Origin: Cypionkella psychrotolerans
Lineage (GTDB): Bacteria > Pseudomonadota > Alphaproteobacteria > Rhodobacterales > Rhodobacteraceae
NCBI RefSeq assembly: GCF_001294535.1
Contig: NZ_LGIC01000061.1
Coordinates: 1 to 64,000, forward strand
Direction: 5' to 3'
Length of the DNA: 64,000 nucleotides
The position numbers and the translations under genes were made by a program. Numbering within the stretch: the stretch's first letter is position 1; every line of letters starts with the position of its first letter. A model generated the notes under the pieces. The model saw nothing but the letters and a program-made list of their open reading frames with translations. It searched no databases and had not been told where the DNA came from. This document shows positions 1 through 8,301 of the stretch, one piece after another.

Positions 1-831
1 GTGCTGCGCAAGCGGTGCGGACGGCGGCAGAAGCTGGTCAAGGGTGGGTGGCTTCATGACTTTGTGCGGGGCAAGCTGGTCCACCGGCGCTGGTCTCCCG
101 AGCAGATTGCGTGCAGGCTCAAGTCCATGCACCCCGACGATCCAACCCGCCTGATCAGCCATGAGACGATCTACGCCGCGATTTACGCGCAGCCGAGGGG
201 TGGGTTGAAGGCCGAGATGATCGCGGCCTTACGACAGCACAAACCTTCCCGCGGACTGCGGCGAACAACGCTGGCGGGCGGCTCCATCGCCCCGGAATCA
301 TTGAGGATCATCCACCGCCCCGAAGAGATCGAGGCCCGTCTGGTGCCCGGCCACTGGGAAGGCGATCTGATCAAGGGCGCCTTCAACCGCTCGGCGGTGG
401 GCACGGTGGTCGAGCGCAAGACCCGCTTTCTCATTCTCAGCAAAATGCGCGGCTGCACCGCTGACGCGGCGTTGGAGGGGTTTACCCGCCAGATGAAACG
501 CCTGCCTGCCGTGCTGCGCCGGTCGATGACTTACGACCGGGGCAGCGAGATGGCCTGCCACCCGGAGCTGGCGCGTCGACTGAAGATCGACATCTGGTTT
601 TGTGATCCGCATGCCCCCTGGCAGCGCGGCAGCAATGAGAACACCAACGGCCTGCTGCGCCAGTTCTTCCCCAAGGGCACCGATCTGAGCACCATCAGCC
701 AGACCGAACTCAACGACGTGGCGCGCATGATGAACCAGCGACCCCGCAAAACCCTCGGATGGAAAACACCCGAAGAAGCCATGGCCGAAGAACTCGCGGC
801 CTTCAGATCAAACGTTGCACTTGAAAGTTGA
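1..831 (+). CDS. IS30-family transposase, 5' end outside the window
   Basis: DDE transposase that cuts and joins insertion-sequence ends. The visible 276 residues cover the IS30-type catalytic core: Asp in GHWEGDLI (about residue 122), Asp in TYDRGSEM (about 178) and Glu in RGSNENTNG (about 213), followed by the usual tail RPRKTLGWKTPEEA. The N-terminal helix-turn-helix region lies before position 1, so the apparent GTG start is only the window edge. The element ends a few bases after the stop, and the next ORF resumes in the same frame. This means it interrupts a phage-type gene. Family assignment is firm; activity cannot be judged without the 5' end. Confidence 0.9.
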   Translation: MLRKRCGRRQKLVKGGWLHDFVRGKLVHRRWSPEQIACRLKSMHPDDPTRLISHETIYAAIYAQPRGGLKAEMIAALRQHKPSRGLRRTTLAGGSIAPESLRIIHRPEEIEARLVPGHWEGDLIKGAFNRSAVGTVVERKTRFLILSKMRGCTADAALEGFTRQMKRLPAVLRRSMTYDRGSEMACHPELARRLKIDIWFCDPHAPWQRGSNENTNGLLRQFFPKGTDLSTISQTELNDVARMMNQRPRKTLGWKTPEEAMAEELAAFRSNVALES

Positions 832-834
832 ATC

Positions 835-1338
835 CGCCCTGTCATAACTATCTGTAATTACGATAAAGATCAAGGAAGGCCGTCTAAAAATGGGACAGTT
901 GAAATTGAAAATAGGGACAGCAGTGGGACGGTGGGGGGACAGCATTGGGACAAACCTAATAAAGGTATAATACAAGAAGAAATAAGGGAGAAAGAAGAAC
1001 AACTCCCGTTCGCGGATTTCTGGGCTTGCTGGCCGAACAAGACCGCAAAGCAACCAGCCGAAAAGGCCTGGAGGGCGCTTTCACAACCAGATCGGATCAT
1101 AGCCTTGGAGAACGCTGTGCCTTGGTTCAACGACTGGCGAAAGCGACACCCCGACGCATCCCCAATTCACCCCGCAACCTATCTCAACAAAAAACGGTGG
1201 ACCGATGAACAGCAATCCGCAATCCCTCTCCACGGTGGCGCATATCCACCTCGCCCAACGGCAAGACCCGGCGATGGTCGTGGCACAGTTGACGCATTTG
1301 CTACGGTTGCCGCTCGCTACGCACACCCAACGCAATGA
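835..1338 (+). pseudogene. 3' part of a phage/plasmid-type replication protein gene, cut by IS30
   Basis: An open frame runs from the IS30 end. It reads VITICNYDKDQGRPSKNGTV, then a Gly/Asp/Ser-rich linker, then a basic/acidic stretch and LPFADFWACWPNKTAKQPAEKAW and ending HPATYLNKKRW. This order (ITICNYD, GTV-rich linker, FxxFWxxWP, ATYLN) is what I know from C-terminal halves of HTH replication proteins of phages and plasmids. There is no start codon or N-terminal DNA-binding half, which the IS30 must have displaced. The repeated GGGACA units at 892-950 encode the linker and need not be iterons. The last 45 codons overlap the next gene. Confidence 0.6.
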
Positions 1339-1792
1339 GGTAGCCGCGCAAATGGAAGCTCTTTCCCATCCCGCCAGCCCGGTTTGGATTTTGGCCCGCG
1401 TCGCGGCGCTGTTGAATCCCTATTACGAGAAAGACACCCCGCAAGCCATCCGAGAGATGGAGGCCGAGGATTGGTTGGCAGCCCTTGAGGGTAAGCCAGA
1501 GTGGGCCATCACTGCCGCTGTGCGCTGGTGGTTGGGGGAGAGCAACGACAAGCGACGCAGCCGTCCATTTCAGGGCGATATTGCAGCGCGCGTGTTAGTA
1601 GAAACCGAAGCCTTGCGCGCCGGATCAGTGCGCGTGCGCGCGTTTGACGCGGGTATGCTTCCTCGGCCCTCCGAACCGGAGCACAAGATGTTGACCGTGG
1701 AGGAGCGGCGCGCCATCGCTGTGGCAGCTGGACTGCCCGATCTGTCCGGTCTCGCCAAGCCTTTCCCCACGTCTGGGGAGACCACACCATGA
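1205..1792 (+). CDS. Hypothetical phage-associated protein
   Basis: A 195-residue soluble protein without signal peptide or membrane segment. I do not recognise a named domain. The best-looking core is residues about 48-125 (ALSHPASPVWILARVAALLNP through AAVRWWLG, then the Lys/Arg-rich KRRSRPFQGDIAARV), which resembles small proteins encoded directly after replication genes in prophages. The chosen ATG overlaps the replication remnant by 134 bp. That is unusually long, so a start further inside (for example Met at about residue 24 or 49) is possible. It probably belongs to the same decayed phage or plasmid module. Confidence 0.5.
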   Translation: MNSNPQSLSTVAHIHLAQRQDPAMVVAQLTHLLRLPLATHTQRNEVAAQMEALSHPASPVWILARVAALLNPYYEKDTPQAIREMEAEDWLAALEGKPEWAITAAVRWWLGESNDKRRSRPFQGDIAARVLVETEALRAGSVRVRAFDAGMLPRPSEPEHKMLTVEERRAIAVAAGLPDLSGLAKPFPTSGETTP

Positions 1793-2940
1793 ACTTTGAC
1801 GGCATTGAAAATCGTTGCAAGGCAACTGGGCGAAGGCAGCCCCAACCAACATAACAACAATCTAGCTTGTGGACCGATGCAAGTGCGGCAATGGGCGCGC
1901 AATTTAACGATGGTAGCCATAGATTGACGTTGCAGAATACTTTGATACCGGCCCGGACAAACTGCGAAAGCCGATGATGTACGGAGAAGCCTCTACCGCA
2001 GCTTCACAAGCGCCGTTCGACTGGAAGTGAAGCAGGCCCAGAACGGACATTGGGACATTTATTCTAGCTCGGGATGTGGTGGAGGGCTGGTGAGACAGAT
2101 TCATTTCGGCATCGAGAGAGCTCGTCGATGGTTCGACTACATTGCCAGTCAGGATCAAAGACATCCGAACCGAGGCAAGATTGAAGGTAAGGCCGTTGGC
2201 GTTTCTCAGTCGATTGGCCCAGCGGCGCGACGCTAGGGGGCGCCTCATTAACGGCAACCTGCGAAGATATCTCCGTCGTTGGTCTGTTACGCGCGATGAC
2301 CAGCCCCGTAAAAAACTGAATTGGCCGCGCCCGTGCTTTGTTTCAAATCATCATCCCAATGGGAGCTAGCCTGCAGCTCTTCACTGCGACTGCATCAATA
2401 ATTCGCTCAGCGCCAAGAAGCGGTGCTTCCCCAAACCCATCACTGCAGGGCTTGCTGAAGTTTGCACTGCGCCAGACAGCGCATGTGTGCGCAGCCGGCC
2501 ATCGTGGAATGTCCCACGCATCAACTCCGTAGGAGCAAGTAGGCCGAGAGAGTGCAACTATGATGCTGAATGCCTAGCATCATAGTCCCCGCATGCGTCA
2601 TAATACGGAGCCCACACCTTTAACCCGGAACAACTTTGTTAAAACCCGGAACGTATTGGCGCACGTTGCCTACTTTGGCGGCGCGGCGAAAACTTTTGGC
2701 GCAAGCTTCTTGATTTGGTACGTATGAAAGTCGGTGCTGCCAATGTGCACACGATCCTGACGCTGCAAGATTGGCATCGCCACCTTGGGGATTAGGTCAA
2801 GATAACCCGGAACAAGGCGGCTCTTCGGCAGGTTTACCCGCTTACCTTGCCATGGTGCGGGAGAACGAAAAACAATCGACGCCGCGAAGCTGAAGGAAGG
2901 CCTTCATCCGCAAGTACGTCGCATCTCGGCCGATTCAGTT
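1793..2940. other. 1.1 kb without a recognisable gene; three ACCCGGAAC motifs
   Basis: No open frame here gives a credible protein. A short frame beginning ATGAACTTTGACGGC at 1790 stops after 21 codons and may be the remnant of a third phage gene. From about 2.6 kb the motif ACCCGGAAC appears at 2623-2631, 2644-2652 and 2805-2813. The same motif is concentrated in the repeat unit at 3558-3888. The stretch reads as decayed intergenic or mobile-element DNA. Confidence 0.5.
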
Positions 2941-3556
2941 CTTCTGGCCTTCGGTGGCGGCGTGTTGTCTCTCGATATGATTGACGCGGTGGAGTTGGAT
3001 GCGCTGGCCTTGCTGCTGCAGGCGCTTGAAACCACGGGCTATTATCGGGTCGGATCCGACAGCGAAGTCACCAGAAAGTTTCAGCTGATCGCCGCGGCCA
3101 GCTGTGATCTGTGGCCATTGATCGCGGACCGCCGGTTGAGGCCCGATCTGTTTGCCTTGCCGAGCCGATGGGCCCTCCACATGCCTCCCCTGCGCGAGCG
3201 TCGCGGCGACATCGCGGCTAATTGTCCACGCGATGCCACGCTATGGGCGCTTTACCCGCGAACCCGGCACACCCTGGACTGGCACCTTCCGCGATCTGTC
3301 TGCTCCGATCCATTGGCTCTGTACTTTGGGTGACCGCGGGCGCGTGACGCTGGCGGCGGTTGACGAGGAGATCGTGGCGTTGACCAAGCAGTGGAACGCC
3401 TTGCGTCGGAACGCGAACCGCTCCTTGCTGTCTGAACTTTTTGCCGGATACCGACCAGCTGGATGAATTTGACCCTGCTCAATTGGCGGCGATCATTCGT
3501 GGTTGCCGCAAAACCTAAGTCTGAGCGCCGCAGGCCGCAGGCTGCTTGAGGCGTCA
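2941..3556 (+). pseudogene. rtcR: rtcR relic (sigma-54 activator of the RNA-repair operon), multiply frameshifted
   Basis: Three frames together spell the second half of RtcR. Frame 1 gives FGGGVLSLDMIDAVELDALA, LETTGYYRVGSDSEV, FQLIAAASCDL and PPLRERRGDIAAN, which are the AAA+ sensor regions of sigma-54 activators. Frame 2 from about 3225 gives WTGTFRDLSA, CTLGDRGRVTL and VDEEIVALTKQW. The third frame from about 3440 gives FDPAQLAAIIRGCRK, and a further shift gives SLSAAGRRLLEAS. Walker B LDEIG has become LDMID. The first half with Walker A and the CARF-like sensor is absent, as are the last RtcR residues, where the repeat unit begins. No rtcA or rtcB is in the window. It cannot make a working regulator. 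Confidence 0.75.
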
Positions 3557-3557
3557 A

Positions 3558-3888
3558 TGCTATCATTTTGAGGTACTTCTCAGCTTGCATGCTATCAATT
3601 TGAAACCTGATGGAAACCGGCTCATCGCGTCCAAAAACCGGGCATCGGCCGGAACCCGGAACGACTAACGCCGGAACCCGGAACAAGCTGTCTGACCGGG
3701 AACAATATACATATAAATCAAACGTATGTATGGATACGCTGACCCAAGTTGGTTTGGGCATCCATTGATTGTGGGGAGCCATACCGTTCCATAACCCGGA
3801 ACAAATTCGTGTCACGCTCAGATAACAACGGCTTTGGAGGCCTCAGTTAGAAGGCAAACCACGTCCAAAATGATGGTCGGAGATAGCA
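3558..3888 (+). repeat. 331-bp repeat unit, copy 1
   Basis: It begins TGCTATCATTTTGAGG and ends with the inverse ATAGCA. It shares clear similarity over its whole length with 24831-25161 in the opposite orientation. Both have TGTTATC/TGCTATC-type motifs at and near each end, several copies of ACCCGGAAC (here 3654-3662, 3676-3684, variant 3695-3703, 3794-3802), and a conserved AT-rich block with ATACATA near 3707-3730. TG...CA ends with internally repeated terminal motifs recall IS21-family ends, but no istA or istB is present. Some similarity extends past the proposed borders, so the exact boundaries are uncertain. From 3889 to 4333 I see no gene. Confidence 0.6.
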
Positions 3889-4333
3889 TTTTCTTGCCGT
3901 GTGGAAATGAGACCAATTCGACCCAAAGTGCTCTAACCGGCCAAGATCGGCGACACAAAGAGCTCGCCCACTTCTCTCACTGCCTATGGCCATTGGATCA
4001 ATCATGGCTTCGTCGCTTTCGGCCCAGAGCTGCTTGTCAGCCACGGTCGATGCTGCATGGCCGCATACCCTGAAGCGGCCGTTGAGGAGCAGAGTAACAA
4101 ATTCACTCCCACAATTTCATCCATGCGGGACATTCTCAACGTTCGCTACGGCGGGAACGAATGTCTACCGTGCAGGGGAAAGCGGTATGCTGGGTATTAG
4201 AGTGCAAAACCCGTGTCTTGAGGTGCCCTTGATTTTCTAGACACTGCCGTGTTCAGTTCGGCTTTGGCGCAGGACTGACGCATTACCTTCTCGCTGGCAA
4301 ACCCTAGGGCCACACACACATCAAGCTAGCCGC

Positions 4334-4490
4334 TCAGGCTTTTTGCCAAATGTCTGGCTCGTCATCCGTTGAAAGGCCGTTGGTCATTTCCAGGTTCTCA
4401 TGAGCATCTAGGGCAAAAGCGACAATGCGCACCATCAGCCGTTCATCCTCCCCAACTGATAGCACGATCTCGAGCGGCTCCTCGTACCCC
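4334..4490 (-). pseudogene. yaeQ: yaeQ N-terminal fragment
   Basis: About 50 codons read EEPLEIVLSVGEDERLMVR, IVAFALDAHENLEMTNGLS and TDDEPDIWQKA, then a stop. This matches the YaeQ family block around the conserved ARHPSE(T/D)ERMM(V/L)R, then the conserved DDEP-LWQK. The family is about 180 residues long, with a PD-(D/E)XK-like fold of uncertain role. Here the first 15-20 residues are replaced by unrelated sequence and everything after WQK is gone. It is a relic with no product expected. It lies directly before the HupE operon and marks the edge of the decayed zone. Confidence 0.65.
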
Positions 4491-4776
4491 ACCGCCGCCG
4501 TTCCACTCTCAGAATATCGCCACGCATCGCAAGCCCCGCATGTGGCACGTCGCCAACGACGTCGCTGCACGTGCCTTAAACAATCAGACGGAACTCCAAC
4601 AGGCGATGATAATCGGCCGGGCACCCAACAGCCGGATATTTTCGAAGAAAAGTTGCTATCAAATGAAACTTCTTTTCGTTTCCCAAGGTATATCGAGGAT
4701 AGAAATGAGAATGATCGATGTATTTCGCGGTCGTTTGATGACACTCAAGTGTCTCGGCCGCCATATGGGAGACTAC

Positions 4777-5361
4777 ATGCAGGGAAAAATTCGTTTGCAA
4801 ATGGTGGTGGCGCTCGCGTTGCTCGCACAGCCCGCATTGGCGCATACCGGCGAGGATGTTGGCGGGTTTATGACGGGGGTGATGCACCCGATCTCGGGCC
4901 TTGATCACGTTGCGGCAATGGTTGCGGTTGGGTTGTGGGGTGGCATTCTTGGCAAGCCGGCGCTGTGGTTGTTGCCTATCACGTTTCCGTTGGTGATGTG
5001 CGTGGGTGCAACGCTTGGCATCGCAGGCGTGCCGTTTCCGGCGGTTGAAACCGGCATCGCGCTGTCTGGCGTCGTGCTTGGCGCAATGGTTTTGTTCGCG
5101 CTGCGCCCGCCTTTGTGGTTGGCGATGGCGATGGTCGGCATTTTCGCGATGTTCCACGGCTATGCTCATGGGGCGGAACTGCCGACCTCGGCCAGCCCGA
5201 TTGGTTATGCCGCGGGCTTTGTGCTGGCCACAAGCACTCTGCATCTGATCGGCATCGCGATTGGTCAGCTTTGGCAATGGCGCAGCGGCAAGGTTGTTGT
5301 GCGGGCGGTTGGCGCGGCTATCGCGCTGGCAGGTGGCGCTTTTCTGACCGGTTTGGCATGA
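4777..5361 (+). CDS. HupE/UreJ-family membrane protein (first copy)
   Basis: A 194-residue inner-membrane protein with a cleavable or first hydrophobic segment ending in PALAHTGED. It then has the family hallmark HPISGLDHVAAMVAVGLWGG and about five more membrane helices with the paired motif MFHGYAHGAELP. The His/Asp pairs in GLDH and HGYAHG are the presumed metal ligands. HupE and UreJ proteins are nickel (or cobalt) permeases. Substrate is not shown here, and no hydrogenase or urease gene is in the window. An ATG at 4777 preceded by GGGAGA is preferred over far-upstream starts that would add an unrelated basic leader. It overlaps the next gene by ATGA. Confidence 0.85.
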   Translation: MQGKIRLQMVVALALLAQPALAHTGEDVGGFMTGVMHPISGLDHVAAMVAVGLWGGILGKPALWLLPITFPLVMCVGATLGIAGVPFPAVETGIALSGVVLGAMVLFALRPPLWLAMAMVGIFAMFHGYAHGAELPTSASPIGYAAGFVLATSTLHLIGIAIGQLWQWRSGKVVVRAVGAAIALAGGAFLTGLA

Positions 5362-5963
5362 GACTGCGCGTCGGCGTCGTTTTACTGGCGCTGACGCCAC
5401 AGGCTGCCGCTGCCCATGGCACGCTTGCGGGTGGTGGTGGGTTTTATGCCGGGATTGAGCATCCGTTTCTCGCTTGGGAGCATACGATATTGCTGATCGG
5501 CCTCGGGCTACTGCTTGGGCGTTTGGGGCGTATGCGCGCGCGGCTGCCGTTGTGCGGCTTGCTGATCGGCCTTGGCGCGGGGTTGATCTTTGGCCCAGCC
5601 TTGGGCTTCCCGGGGTCCGGTGTTTCGATTTTGCTGTTGGCGATGCTGGCGGGTGCTATCGTTGTGCTGATGCTGCCTGTGCCGATGCTGCTGCTTGCGG
5701 TGCTTATGCTAATGGGTGGTGTGGCGGTCGGGCTGGACACTGGGGTGCCACCGCCGCCTGATATGACGGCAATCGAGCTTTATGCGCCTTATCTCGGCGT
5801 CGTGGTGGGGGTATTCCTGATCGTGCTGAACGTGATGGCGCTTGCCTCGCTGGCCACCCGCCCGCCCTATACTATCGCCGTGCGTATGGTGGGGTCTTGG
5901 ATCATTGCCATCGCCATGATGGTGTTGGCGCTGCATTTGCGTCAAATCACCGGAGCGGTATGA
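5358..5963 (+). CDS. HupE/UreJ-like membrane protein (second, divergent copy)
   Basis: A 201-residue protein with a signal-like start (TPQAAAAHGTLAGGGGFYAG) followed by EHPFLAWEHTILLIGLGLLLG and about five further hydrophobic helices. The layout mirrors the preceding HupE-type protein: a His-containing stretch just after the first hydrophobic segment (EHPFLAWEH) and regular helices. However, the later HGYAHG motif is missing, so its metal-binding ability may differ. The start overlaps the previous stop (ATGA), which implies translational coupling, and its stop overlaps the next start. Membership in the HupE/UreJ superfamily is inferred from the motif and the operon. Confidence 0.65.
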   Translation: MRLRVGVVLLALTPQAAAAHGTLAGGGGFYAGIEHPFLAWEHTILLIGLGLLLGRLGRMRARLPLCGLLIGLGAGLIFGPALGFPGSGVSILLLAMLAGAIVVLMLPVPMLLLAVLMLMGGVAVGLDTGVPPPPDMTAIELYAPYLGVVVGVFLIVLNVMALASLATRPPYTIAVRMVGSWIIAIAMMVLALHLRQITGAV

Positions 5964-7186
5964 TGATGGGTCGAGGTTTGCACTATAGCCCCGGTTTTCG
6001 TCTGGCTGCGACGACGGTGCTAGCCTTTGGCCTTGTTGTGGGCATGGTCGCGCTGCAAACGCCGCAGTCGAACACGCGCCACACTGGCCACCGTGATCCA
6101 GCCGAGGTGGTGGCCACGCTGCATACGGGGGGGCGCAGCTATCCCGCTGCGCTGCGCGATTTGCTGATTGCCGCTCGTGCCGCACCAAATGATATAATCG
6201 CCGCCAAGGCCGCCGCGCGCGCCCTGATTGATGAGGGCCGAACTGCGGGCGACAGTCGCTTGGTTGGCGCCTCGCTGGGCGTATTGCGGCCCTTCATGGC
6301 GGCGGATGATGCCGAGATTTTGACGCTTGCCGCCACCGCGCGGCAGTATCAGCATGACTTTCTAGGTGCGCTGATGCTGCTGGACCGTGCTATCGTGCTG
6401 AATCCGCGCGATGCAAATGCGCTGCTGATCCGCGCCACCATCCATATCGTGCGCGGTGATTTTGCGACAGCCGAGGCGGATTGCCAGAGCATCAGTGCCC
6501 TGCAACGGCCCGATCTAGGCTTTTTGTGCGTAGCGACCGCCGAAACCATGACCGAGCGTGCGCCTGCCTTTGCCGACAGGATTGCGAAGGTGATGGCAAT
6601 GCCGCAGGTTTTTGATCCGGCGCTGATCCCCTATGCGCAAAGCCTGCTGGGCGAAATCGCAGCGCTTCAGGGACGAAACGACATTGCAGCGCAACATTTC
6701 ACCGCACTGCTTGCGATGGACCCGTCAGACATCAGGGTGCGTCTGATGCTGGCGGATCTGTTGATACAAGACAGTAAGCATGAGGATGTGTTGGCGCTGC
6801 TGACACCCGCGCCTGACGTGGATGGCGTGCTGATCCGCCGCTACCTTGCGGCCACGTCGCTTAAGCAAGCGGATATCGCCGACCCGGCCAAGGCGGAACT
6901 GGGGCGGCGCGTTCGGCTTAATCTGGATCTTGGCCTGACCGCACATGCCCGCGAAGAGGCGCAGTATTTTCTGCTGGTCGCCCCCGACCCAGCGCAGGCT
7001 TTGGCGCGCGCGCAAGTCAACTGGGCTCTGCAGCATGAAATCGACGATCTGCGCTTGCTGATCGCGGCAGCCGTTGCCGCCGATCAGCCCAAAGCGGCAG
7101 TGCCAGCGCTGGCATGGATGGCCAAGGTCGGAATTGTGGTGCCAACGCTGATCATTCCCGATGCGGTGAGAGAGGCGGCAAAATGA
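5960..7186 (+). CDS. Membrane-anchored TPR protein
   Basis: A 408-residue protein with one N-terminal hydrophobic anchor (residues about 15-33), then an all-helical periplasmic region rich in Ala and Leu. TPR-like repeats are clearest around residues 130-185 (DFLGALMLLDRAIVLNPRDAN, then the next helix pair) and 235-275 (QGRNDIAAQHFTALLAMDPSD). Such repeats bind partner proteins. The position between HupE/UreJ genes, with start-stop overlaps on both sides, suggests an assembly or docking role for these membrane proteins. A TPR gene next to HupE/UreJ and DUF4331 genes is an arrangement I recall from other proteobacteria, but it has no assigned function. Confidence 0.75.
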   Translation: MMMGRGLHYSPGFRLAATTVLAFGLVVGMVALQTPQSNTRHTGHRDPAEVVATLHTGGRSYPAALRDLLIAARAAPNDIIAAKAAARALIDEGRTAGDSRLVGASLGVLRPFMAADDAEILTLAATARQYQHDFLGALMLLDRAIVLNPRDANALLIRATIHIVRGDFATAEADCQSISALQRPDLGFLCVATAETMTERAPAFADRIAKVMAMPQVFDPALIPYAQSLLGEIAALQGRNDIAAQHFTALLAMDPSDIRVRLMLADLLIQDSKHEDVLALLTPAPDVDGVLIRRYLAATSLKQADIADPAKAELGRRVRLNLDLGLTAHAREEAQYFLLVAPDPAQALARAQVNWALQHEIDDLRLLIAAAVAADQPKAAVPALAWMAKVGIVVPTLIIPDAVREAAK

Positions 7187-8274
7187 GGCATGCCTTTGCG
7201 GTAATGATACTCTGCTTGCTGGCTTTTCTTGGCGTTAACAGTGCCCAAGCCCATGAAACCACGCGCTCTTACCTAACCCTGACCCGTGACGGTAAGGCGG
7301 CGGATCTTGGCATCCGGGTGGCATTTCGTGACATCGAAGTCGCCGTATGGATGGATGAGGATCTGGACGGCCAGATCACCTGGGGTGAGACAGAGCGACG
7401 GCTGCCAGCGGTCAGTGCCTATATCGCCTCTGGTCTGACGCTTGAGACCGGCGGTGCTTGCACGCTGACGCAAACCGGGGCTGACACTTCGACCAGCGGC
7501 GGCATTGAATATCTTGATGTCAGCTTTGCCGCCACTTGCCCAAGCGCCATAGCCCCGTTGACCATAGCGACGCGGCTATTCGCCGAGATTGATCCTGATC
7601 ACCGCATGTTCGTGCAATCGTCGATGAACGACACCAGCACCTCGACGTTGTTAAGCCGTCAAGAGCCCTCGGTCACGCTATCGGGCGACAGTGGCGGTGC
7701 GCTGGCGTCTTTCATCAGCTATTTCAAAGCCGGGGTCGAGCACCTGCTGGCGGGTGCTGACCATATGCTGTTCCTGCTGGTGCTGATCCTGCCTGCGGCC
7801 TCCGCAACGGGTTCAGCGAGAACCTCTGCCTTGCGGGTACTGACGGCGGTGACGGGCTTTACCCTTGCCCATGCGGTCACGCTGACGGCTGCGACCACGC
7901 AACTGTTGCGCCCGCCGCCGGATGTGATCAACGCGCTGATTGCCCTATCGATTGCGATAACCGCCGCCGATAATATCCGCCCGTTCATCCCGGCGCCGCG
8001 CGCGGCGGTTGCGGCGTTTTTCGGCATCATCCACGGCTTTGGTTTCGCGTCCGCGTTGGGGGCGTTGCAACTGACGGGGGGCAGTTTCGTGCTGGCGCTG
8101 GTTGGCTTTAATCTTGGCATCGAAGTGGCGCAGATCGGTTTGGTGCTGGTGATGATGCCCGCGCTGTACATGCTGGCGGGTGGGCGGTGGCTGCTGTGGT
8201 TTGGTAGCGGGCTTGCCGGGATCGCAGCGCTTTGGTGGTTCTGGCAACGCGTGCTGCCGTTCTTCCCCGGATGA
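7183..8274 (+). CDS. HupE/UreJ_2-type protein with periplasmic domain and EF-hand loop
   Basis: A 363-residue protein with a signal peptide (VNSAQAHETTRSY), a soluble domain of about 170 residues, then a C-terminal membrane half with six or so helices. That half begins FKAGVEHLLAGADHMLFLLV, the HupE/UreJ_2 signature, and contains FFGIIHGFGFASALG. In the soluble part, DEDLDGQITWGE (about residues 52-63) has every position of a canonical EF-hand calcium loop (D1, D3, D5, G6, I8, E12). The EF-hand suggests calcium sensing or stabilisation in the periplasm. It is the last gene of the four-gene operon, coupled to the TPR gene by ATGA. Confidence 0.85.
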   Translation: MRHAFAVMILCLLAFLGVNSAQAHETTRSYLTLTRDGKAADLGIRVAFRDIEVAVWMDEDLDGQITWGETERRLPAVSAYIASGLTLETGGACTLTQTGADTSTSGGIEYLDVSFAATCPSAIAPLTIATRLFAEIDPDHRMFVQSSMNDTSTSTLLSRQEPSVTLSGDSGGALASFISYFKAGVEHLLAGADHMLFLLVLILPAASATGSARTSALRVLTAVTGFTLAHAVTLTAATTQLLRPPPDVINALIALSIAITAADNIRPFIPAPRAAVAAFFGIIHGFGFASALGALQLTGGSFVLALVGFNLGIEVAQIGLVLVMMPALYMLAGGRWLLWFGSGLAGIAALWWFWQRVLPFFPG

Positions 8275-8301
8275 GATAATTTTAATCGCCGAAACTGGCC
8301 G

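Noticed and set aside
880-955. Five GGGACA-type repeats as iterons or CRISPR
   Set aside because: They fall in a coding linker (GTV/DSSG-rich) of the replication remnant, with irregular spacing and no cas genes.
4369-4776. 136-codon N-terminal extension of the first HupE protein
   Set aside because: The extension is basic and unlike the family, overlaps the yaeQ relic, and the ATG at 4777 is followed by a normal signal segment.
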